Positions 22,499-28,846 of a DNA stretch of 28,846 nt are shown piece after piece. Position 1 is the stretch's first letter. Every line of letters begins with the position of its first letter. The notes beneath the pieces are model-generated. The model did no database searches. It was not told where the DNA came from and saw only the letters and a list, made by a program, of their open reading frames with translations. Position numbers and translations under genes: made by a program. This DNA is from JBBDXA01 sp040902585. GTDB lineage: Bacteria > Planctomycetota > Phycisphaerae > Phycisphaerales > Phycisphaeraceae. The stretch covers positions 1 to 28,846 of the forward strand of contig JBBDXA010000126.1 in assembly GCA_040902585.1 (NCBI GenBank). The letters are read 5' to 3'.

Positions 22499-22638
22499 CG
22501 TGATCCGCTTGTTACGAAACTGTTGCATCGCTCGTGCGTCTAGTCTGACATAATTCCGATGGAGGACATGAGCACGATGGATACCGCCCGCTCATGCCCG
22601 CCGAGTTGAAACCGTTGCAATGAACAAGGAGTTCGACC

Positions 22639-25600
22639 GTGAACCAACGACTCTTCGCTTCGCTTCTGATCGCCTTCTCGACCTTGGGTACTTTCACTGT
22701 TTCAGCCCACGCCGATGCCAAAGAGGACTTCGCCGCCGGTCGCTCGGCTCTGAGCACGGGCGATCTCGACAAGGCGTTGTCGCTGCTGAAGTCTGCCGCG
22801 CAGGCTCTGCCCGAGTCGGTCGAAGCGCAGCTCGCGCTGGGCGATTGTTACCTGCAACTGGGGCAGGTCGATGAAGCACTGGCACAGTTTCGCGCGGTGG
22901 TGAAACTTTCACCGCAGCACGCCCGAGCGACGAAGCTCATCGAAACACTCACCGCCCGCCATCGCACAATCCAACAGAAGCTCGCAGCCGCGGCTGAGCT
23001 GGTGAACGTCAAGTCGTATCAGAATGCGATCAATCTTCTCGTCGCCACGCTGCGTGAATCGCTGGAGCCGGCACAGCGCGATGGGGTCCGCCTGCGCATC
23101 GCGGAGTATTACCTGCTCTGGGGCAACAGTGAGCTGGCGCTGAGCGAAGCGGTGCAGCTTGTCGCGGAGCTTTCGACGCCTGAGGGCAAGGCCGAGGCGC
23201 ACGCCATCGCCGCCCTCGCCGCCGCGGGTCTGGGCCGGTACGAACAGGCGGCCCAGAGCGCCGCGAAAGCGGGGGCCGCGCCGCAGTCGTGGAAGGATCG
23301 CCTCGCAATCGTTTCGCTGCTGACCGAGTTGAATGAGAAGAAGGATTTCGCCGCGCTCTCGGCGCGTGTGGGTAAGACGCTGGCCGCGCTGCCTGACAGC
23401 ACGCTGCGCGAGAAGGTCACCAAGTGGATTTTCGACCAGCTTGTCGCAGCCGCGCAGCAGCATGTGGGCAAAGGCGATCCGGCATCGGCGCTGGGGGTGC
23501 TCTGGCCGATGGTCAGCGGGGCGGCCCTGCCGGGCGATGAGGCCGTGCTCAAGGAACTCAAGCTCGCGGGCGGCTGGTTAGGAAGCGAGGAATCGCAGCA
23601 GCCGTACTGGCTGGCGGTGGCGGATCAGCTCGCGGGGATCGGGGCGATCGAATTGCAGGGGCCCGCGCGGTCGCAGCCGCGATCGTACTGGCTGGCGGCG
23701 CAAGTGATTCGGTCCGCGCCTGCCGCCGATCAGGCGCGGGCGGAGGCCGTGCTCAAGCTCATCGAAAGACTCGCGGCCGAAAGCAGCGCCGCGCCGGACC
23801 GCAAGCCGGGCCAGGTGCTGAGCGGAGTCGATGCCTTGCAGCGCGAACTGATCGTGGCGATCGCGCCGCTGCTTTCGCAGGACCACCATCGCGATCGTCT
23901 CGTGAACGCGGCCCTCGCGCACATCCAGCGATACGCCGCGGCCAACGATCTGAAAACCGGCGTGGCCCAGTTCGTGTCGGTGAAGGATGAAGCGAATCAG
24001 CCCAAGCCGATGGTGGCGGTCCAGGTCACCCTGCCGCGCGGCAAGGCCCAGGCCCAGCTCCTTCAACAACTCGCAGCCCACTTTCAAACAATGGGCGAAG
24101 CAGCCTACAACGAAGCGGCGCGGACCCTTGATGCCGCAGCCAACACCGCGCTGCAACCTGACGATACCGTCGCGCTGATTCTCTTTTCGCGCCTTATCGC
24201 TGAGCAGCCTTCGCCTTCGCATGGCACCGCAATCATCGAGCGATATGCGAACGCGGAACATTGGGACGCCGCCGCGCGGGCCATCGATCTGCTCTACGCC
24301 GGCTCCGCCGATGCCGCGTGGTTCGGTCGCTGGAAGACCGCGGCCCTGAAGATTCGTCAGGGCCAGGCGGAGGAACACAAGCTGCTCAACCTCGGTCGTC
24401 GCCTCGCTCCGCAGCTTCACCCGCTGATCCGTCAGGCCCTCGCCTCGCAGGTCGAACTGCTCCAACAGGCACCGACGCAAGCACACCGCGCTCTGGTCAT
24501 TCAGACCGCGGACCCGATGGTGCATCGTTACCTCGGTCTCGATCGGCGCGATCTCGTCGAACAGGTGCTCACCGTCACTGCGGCTCTGCCGGCGAACGCC
24601 AACGTCACTGATCTCGCGGACCTGCGCGACTGGGCCCTGTGGGTTCGCGCGTACATCGCCGAGCGCGAAGCGGGCGTCGCACTCGCCCGCGCCGCCAAGG
24701 CTGCCGGTGATGCGACGCTGCCTTTGGAACCGCAGCACAAGGCGCAGATCGATTTCCTGAGCGAACTGTTGAAATCACATCCCCGCTCGGGCTACGTCGC
24801 CCAGGTCGTCGGTAAGGTCACCGCCATCGCCGCGCTCTATGAGAATCATCGTTCGTTCGACACGGCCGCGACCGTGCTTGCAGGCTTTATCCAGGCGCAT
24901 CCGAAGATCGATGCAGCCGAAAGACTCGAGTATGCCCTCACACTCGTGAGCCTGAAAAAGGCCCGCGTCGCTTTTGCCGAGCGCAAGGACAAGGACACGC
25001 CGCCGGCGCAGCTCAGCCCCGAATTCACCGCGGCGATCAAGTCGCTCTCCGACTTCCTCAAGGCCCATCCGACCGGCCCGTTCGCTCTGCAAGCGGAAGC
25101 GGAACTGTTGAGCATCGTTCGCCAATACGGCGAAGTCAATGCCTGGCCTGTCGCGCGACTGGTCATTGCGCAGATGGCGGCCGCGGGCCCTGATGCCAAC
25201 CAGCGACGCACGCCCGGTTACATCCGCCTGCTCGAAGCGGCGACGCACATCGGTGAGCTCGACCGCGCGTACGGCCTTCACCTGCTGTCGCCTTCGCCCA
25301 AGACCGGCAATGCGAATGAACCGGGCAATGCTCTGGCGCTGGCGGTTGATGATTCGGGCCTTGCCATCAGCGGAAGGCTGGGAGATTTCGATCAGTCGTA
25401 TCGCTACCTCTCCAAGTTGGAGCCTCCGCAGACTGCGACGCCCAAGCCGGCTGGCGAAGCGGCGGCTGGATCGCGATTCAGCAATGGTGGAATCGCCGAT
25501 CCCTCTGCTGCGAGCAGGCCGCGCGACTCCGAGCTCGCGCTCGTGATGGTTCGCCGCAGCGAGCAGCAGCACCTGGCGCAGATCGCCCGCATGAATCAGT

Positions 25601-27918
25601 CCGGCCAGAAACTGGGCGAAGCCCCCAACCAACAGGCCGCGCAGTCGGGGCCTCAGATTCACCTGCCCAGCGGCGCGGTCCTCAGCGAGGCCGCGATGAA
25701 GGATCAGGATGAAGCCGCGGACAAAGCCTACGCCATTCTCTTGGAACTCATCAAAGCCGGCGACGTGAAAGATGCCAGCAATGCCGCCCGGCAAGTTGCC
25801 GATGCCGCCCGCGCCCATGTCTTCTGGATGTTCTCCTTCTTCGAAGGTCAGCTTCGTGCGGACCGCGCTCTGGTCATCATCAATCAATACCTGAAGGATC
25901 GGCCGACCGAGCCCGACCGCATCGCACTCGCCTTCCGCGCCGTGACCGACCGCGTCGCCTTCGCTTCGCACACCTCGCCGACGGATCGCATCAACCTCGC
26001 CTGGGTCGCCCAGCGTCACGACCGCTTCGAACAGGCCCGCGCCGATATCGCGCGCTTCATCACCGCTCACCAGGACAAAACCACGTGGGTGAATCAGGCA
26101 CGCATGCTCGCCTTCGATACATTCCTTCGCGAGGCGGACTTGATCGCTCCTGTCGCTGACGTCCGCGCAGCCGGTCTGCTCATGCGTGCATCCGATGAAC
26201 TGGTCACGCTGCTCCAGAACAATCCGCAGCATCCTGAATGCACGAACTTCCCCAACCACATGTGGAACATCGCCGACCGCCTGGCCGCGCTGGGTCAGCG
26301 CGAGCAGTCGATCTACATCCTCAACCGCATCACCGTCGCCTTCCCGACGCACCAGCTCGCCCGGCAGGCCGTCCTTCGCGTCGGGCAGACATACGCAGCC
26401 GATCTCGCCTCGCCGCTCCGCGCCGTCGAGACCTATCAGGAATACCTCAGCCAGAACGGTGACGATGCTTCGGTGCGCGAGCAGATCTTCTCCATCGCCT
26501 CGCAGCTTTCCTCCCGTCAGCGCTATGTCGAGTCGCTTCACGTCTACGGCGTGTTCGTTGACAGCTTCCCGTCCGACCCCCGCGCCGCCGCCGCCCTTCA
26601 GGCCATCGGCGCGATTCACCAGGCCAACGAAGTCTGGAACGAAGCGGTCGCGTCCTACGAAAGGATCATCGCCGACTATCCCGGCGCCGCGGTCATTCCG
26701 CAGGTCAACCTCGCCATCGCCGAGTGCCAGATCAATCTCAGCCAGTGGTTCAAGGCCCGGCGCACGTACGAAGAATTCGTCGCCAAGTTCCCTAACGACG
26801 GCAGCGGGGCGATCGCCAAGGGCCGCATCGAAATCCTGAAGAATCTCGATCGCTATCAGAAGCTGCTCGATGACAAGGAAGTCGATCGCAACAAGGACGA
26901 TGCCCAGTTCCAGATCGGCCGCATCGTGCTCGAACAGCTTCAATACACCGACAAGGCCATCCGCGAATTCCGCAAGGTCGTTGCGGATTTCCCCAAGAGT
27001 CACCAGGCCGATGACGCTCAGTTCGAGATCGGCCTCGCGCTCCTTCGCGTCGGCAGGCTCGACGAAGCCCGCGAGGAACTGCTCAAGGTTGTTTCCGTTT
27101 ATCCCAACAGCCCGCTTGCCGACAACGCCCTCTTCATGGTCGGCCAGAGCTTCGAGCAGCAGGCGAACCGGCTTTCGACCGTGACCGTGCAGGTTGCCCG
27201 CGCCGATGCCTTCGAACGCGGCCAGCGCCTCGCCTACACGCGCAACCAGGCTGTGCTCGAACAGCAGAAGTCGCAGCTCGATGAGATTCGCCGCGACTTC
27301 AAGAGCAAAGGCGACGCCCGCGGCCTGGGCATCGAAGAAGCCTACGCCAACTGGAAATCCAACGACTTCAACAAGGACAACGCCTCGCTCCTGAACCGCG
27401 AAGCCGAGCTTCAGGCCGAGTGCGACAGTGCGATGGAGATCGCCAATCGGCAGGATCGCATCAACGAAGCATATCGCGAAGCCGTCGCCAAGTACGCCAA
27501 GGCCGCCGCTGAATATCCGCTCGGTGACAAAACCAGTGAGGCTCTTCTGCGCATGGCGGAAATCTACGAAGTGCAGCTCAAGGACAAAGACAACGCGATG
27601 AAGACTTATGAAAAGGTTGTCAAGTTCTTCCCCGGCACGCCCGTCGCCGAGGACGCAGCCTGGAAGGTCGCGCAGTTCCACGATCAGCAGACGCAGTACG
27701 AAGCGGCGGTGCAGGCCTACCGCGATTTCATCCGCAACTACCCGGCGAGCAAGCGCGTCGCCGAAGCCCAGTTCGCGATGGCGGAAGCACTGGAACAACT
27801 CGGCCGCTGGGTCGAAGCGATGGACGCGTATCAAACCTTCCGCGACAAGTTCGCCCAGCACGCCAAGGCCCCGCAGGCACTGGAGCAGATCAACTGGATC
27901 AAGGCGTATCGCAGGTAG
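22639..27918 (+). CDS. very large exported TPR-repeat protein
   Basis: A 1759-residue protein with a Sec signal peptide (residues 1-26, M-N-Q-R-L-F-A-S-L-L-I-A-F-S-T-L-G-T-F) and TPR repeats throughout. The first repeats (A-E-D/E-F-A-A-G-R-S-A-L, L-A-L-G-D-C-Y-L-Q-L-G) are at about 30-100. The middle (about 150-1150) is helical and diverged. The last 600 residues contain TPR_6/YbgF-BamD-like repeats of the type A-V-A-S-Y-E-R-I-I-A-D-Y-P, interrupted at about 1505-1620 by a charged coiled coil. The start is GTG, chosen because AAGGAG lies eight bases upstream and the signal peptide begins there. It is likely a periplasmic scaffold. A second exported TPR gene follows. The 1196-codon antisense frame is a shadow. 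Confidence 0.9.
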   Translation: MNQRLFASLLIAFSTLGTFTVSAHADAKEDFAAGRSALSTGDLDKALSLLKSAAQALPESVEAQLALGDCYLQLGQVDEALAQFRAVVKLSPQHARATKLIETLTARHRTIQQKLAAAAELVNVKSYQNAINLLVATLRESLEPAQRDGVRLRIAEYYLLWGNSELALSEAVQLVAELSTPEGKAEAHAIAALAAAGLGRYEQAAQSAAKAGAAPQSWKDRLAIVSLLTELNEKKDFAALSARVGKTLAALPDSTLREKVTKWIFDQLVAAAQQHVGKGDPASALGVLWPMVSGAALPGDEAVLKELKLAGGWLGSEESQQPYWLAVADQLAGIGAIELQGPARSQPRSYWLAAQVIRSAPAADQARAEAVLKLIERLAAESSAAPDRKPGQVLSGVDALQRELIVAIAPLLSQDHHRDRLVNAALAHIQRYAAANDLKTGVAQFVSVKDEANQPKPMVAVQVTLPRGKAQAQLLQQLAAHFQTMGEAAYNEAARTLDAAANTALQPDDTVALILFSRLIAEQPSPSHGTAIIERYANAEHWDAAARAIDLLYAGSADAAWFGRWKTAALKIRQGQAEEHKLLNLGRRLAPQLHPLIRQALASQVELLQQAPTQAHRALVIQTADPMVHRYLGLDRRDLVEQVLTVTAALPANANVTDLADLRDWALWVRAYIAEREAGVALARAAKAAGDATLPLEPQHKAQIDFLSELLKSHPRSGYVAQVVGKVTAIAALYENHRSFDTAATVLAGFIQAHPKIDAAERLEYALTLVSLKKARVAFAERKDKDTPPAQLSPEFTAAIKSLSDFLKAHPTGPFALQAEAELLSIVRQYGEVNAWPVARLVIAQMAAAGPDANQRRTPGYIRLLEAATHIGELDRAYGLHLLSPSPKTGNANEPGNALALAVDDSGLAISGRLGDFDQSYRYLSKLEPPQTATPKPAGEAAAGSRFSNGGIADPSAASRPRDSELALVMVRRSEQQHLAQIARMNQSGQKLGEAPNQQAAQSGPQIHLPSGAVLSEAAMKDQDEAADKAYAILLELIKAGDVKDASNAARQVADAARAHVFWMFSFFEGQLRADRALVIINQYLKDRPTEPDRIALAFRAVTDRVAFASHTSPTDRINLAWVAQRHDRFEQARADIARFITAHQDKTTWVNQARMLAFDTFLREADLIAPVADVRAAGLLMRASDELVTLLQNNPQHPECTNFPNHMWNIADRLAALGQREQSIYILNRITVAFPTHQLARQAVLRVGQTYAADLASPLRAVETYQEYLSQNGDDASVREQIFSIASQLSSRQRYVESLHVYGVFVDSFPSDPRAAAALQAIGAIHQANEVWNEAVASYERIIADYPGAAVIPQVNLAIAECQINLSQWFKARRTYEEFVAKFPNDGSGAIAKGRIEILKNLDRYQKLLDDKEVDRNKDDAQFQIGRIVLEQLQYTDKAIREFRKVVADFPKSHQADDAQFEIGLALLRVGRLDEAREELLKVVSVYPNSPLADNALFMVGQSFEQQANRLSTVTVQVARADAFERGQRLAYTRNQAVLEQQKSQLDEIRRDFKSKGDARGLGIEEAYANWKSNDFNKDNASLLNREAELQAECDSAMEIANRQDRINEAYREAVAKYAKAAAEYPLGDKTSEALLRMAEIYEVQLKDKDNAMKTYEKVVKFFPGTPVAEDAAWKVAQFHDQQTQYEAAVQAYRDFIRNYPASKRVAEAQFAMAEALEQLGRWVEAMDAYQTFRDKFAQHAKAPQALEQINWIKAYRR

Positions 27919-28002
27919 GAAGGAACGAAGGGACGCAGGGACCAAGGCACGAAGTTTGAATCCTTTAGCACGCGGCTTTGCCGCGCCTCGCAGGAGCATG
28001 AC
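27919..28002 (+). other. short intergenic gap with a small hairpin
   Basis: An A/G-rich stretch of GAAGG/ACGAAGG words is followed by CGCGGC (27971-27976) and GCCGCG (27980-27985) around TTT. It could be a weak terminator or attenuator between two TPR genes that are probably transcribed together. AGGAG at 27992-27996 serves the next gene. Confidence 0.4.
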
Positions 28003-28846
28003 ATGTACGCAAGTCGAATCATCTTGACACTCGCATTCACACTCATCGCCGCGCCCGCCTTCGCGCAGGACGCGCCCAAGGCTGACGCGCCCAAGGCTGA
28101 TGCGCCCAAGGCTGATGCGCCCAAGGCCGCGCCCGCGCCGGCCCCCGATCCCGCCAGGCAAGCCGCGGATCTCTACGAATCCGCCCGCAAGCTCTTCTTC
28201 CAGGGCAAGTACAAGGACGCCGTCGCCCCGCTCGTTCAGGCCGTCAAGCTCGACGCCACCAAGAGCGGCTACAAGCTCCTGCTCGCCAAGGCCTACCGCC
28301 TCACCGAAGAGCCCGACAAGGCCGCCGACCTGCTCGCCGCGATCCTCAAGGAAAATCCTGAACACGTCGAAGCCGGCGTCACGCTCGCCGAACTGCTCTC
28401 ATCCAAGAAGCAGCCCGACAAAGTCATCGCTGCTCTCGAGCCGCTCCTGAAGTTCAAGCGTGATTATCCGCTCTATCACATGCTCGGCGAAGCGTACTAC
28501 GAAAAGGAAAATCTCGACAAGGCCCGCGAATATCTGGAAGAAGCCGTGCGCCTCAACCCCCGCGCCGGCAGCGATCTTTACCAACTCGGCAATATCTATC
28601 TCATGCAGTCCCGTTTCGCCAAGGCTGCCGGTGCTTACGAACGCGCCGCTGACCTCGATGTCAGCGATGATGTATTCCACTTCAAACTCGCCAGCGTTTA
28701 TTTCAACCTCCGTAACTACCTCGGTCAGATCACCACGGCAAAGGTCATCGGCGGCAAAGTCGGCGATATCAAAGACCACATGCTCCTGCTCGACCTCGTC
28801 CCCGGCACGACGGACACGTTCTACATCGCCGGCCCGCGCTCGGCTA
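28003..28846 (+). CDS. exported TPR protein, 3' end beyond the window
   Basis: A partial gene of at least 281 codons, open to the end of the window. ATG 28003 follows AGGAG by six bases; the ATG at 27998 is in another frame that stops soon. The signal peptide is Y-A-S-R-I-I-L-T-L-A-F-T-L-I-A-A-P-A-F-A, cleaved before Q-D. The mature start carries an A-P-K-A-D pentapeptide repeated three times then A-P-K-A-A-P (tandem 15-bp DNA repeat, 28072-28131), a flexible Ala/Pro linker. TPR units follow, such as A-L-Y/D-L-Y-E-S-A-R-K-L-F-F, L-Y-H-M-L-G-E-A-Y-Y-E-K-E-N and Y-Q-L-G-N-I-Y-L-M-Q-S-R-F. It pairs with the large TPR protein upstream and is likely periplasmic. Confidence 0.85.
   Translation, partial: MYASRIILTLAFTLIAAPAFAQDAPKADAPKADAPKADAPKAAPAPAPDPARQAADLYESARKLFFQGKYKDAVAPLVQAVKLDATKSGYKLLLAKAYRLTEEPDKAADLLAAILKENPEHVEAGVTLAELLSSKKQPDKVIAALEPLLKFKRDYPLYHMLGEAYYEKENLDKAREYLEEAVRLNPRAGSDLYQLGNIYLMQSRFAKAAGAYERAADLDVSDDVFHFKLASVYFNLRNYLGQITTAKVIGGKVGDIKDHMLLLDLVPGTTDTFYIAGPRSA

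Noticed and set aside
19596..22553. 985-codon open frame antisense to the cpATP-grasp/alpha-E gene
   Set aside because: It is a shadow of a gene with unmistakable domain motifs. Its extension past 22133 runs through the inverted repeat and gives no recognisable protein.
24775..28365. 1196-codon open frame antisense to the large TPR gene
   Set aside because: The plus strand has a signal peptide, a ribosome site and clear TPR repeats; the antisense product is a low-complexity Arg/Leu/Gly mix without motifs, as expected for GC-rich antisense frames.

Overview
The window looks like a chromosomal segment of a high-GC bacterium of the phylum Planctomycetota. The strongest evidence is the pairing of a DUF1501 (sulfatase-like, Tat-exported) gene with a planctomycete-type cytochrome PSCyt1/DUF1549/DUF1553 gene. 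Supporting signs are a fused circularly permuted ATP-grasp/alpha-E gene, very large exported TPR proteins, many small toxin-antitoxin-like pairs, and long imperfect palindromes between genes. The class cannot be fixed from the sequence alone.

Layout. (1) 1-1870: four small minus-strand genes (161-568, 712-906, 1016-1252, 1387-1839), each followed 10-15 bp after its stop by a roughly 80-100 bp foldable element. Three elements are related in sequence and the fourth is different. The lead gene is preceded by a motif (1845-1861) that closely resembles the recombination end of class 1 integron attI. I read this as an integron-type cassette array without an integrase. (2) 1972-2273: a complex intergenic repeat rich in GTAGACA words. 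A second, inverted copy lies at 17010-17220. (3) 2387-7135, plus strand: class I aminotransferase, a decayed BrnT/antitoxin locus, release factor 2 (prfB) with a UAA-type frameshift site, and an SLC13-type transporter. (4) 7136-14047, minus strand: a DUF4258 pair, DUF1501, a DUF433/DUF5615 toxin-antitoxin pair, a secreted protein, and PSCyt1/DUF1549/LamG/DUF1553. (5) 14331-14417: tRNA-Leu(CAG), followed by a membrane-anchored EEP-family hydrolase. (6) 15657-18690: an exported alpha/beta hydrolase, two large palindromes, the second dispersed repeat, a leucine-rich-repeat remnant and a zinc-ribbon membrane protein. (7) 18691-22133: a two-gene minus-strand operon, cpATP-grasp/alpha-E then transglutaminase, which is a known peptide-modification or peptide-synthesis neighbourhood. 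(8) 22639-end: a 1759-residue exported TPR protein, then a second exported TPR protein cut by the window edge.

Most of the genes are ordinary. The accessory interest is in the cassette array with its attI-like motif, the inverted pair of GTAGACA-rich repeats bracketing about 15 kb, the unusual prfB recoding site, and an internally deleted toxin fused in frame to its antitoxin. Very long open frames antisense to real genes are common here and were treated as GC-driven shadows.
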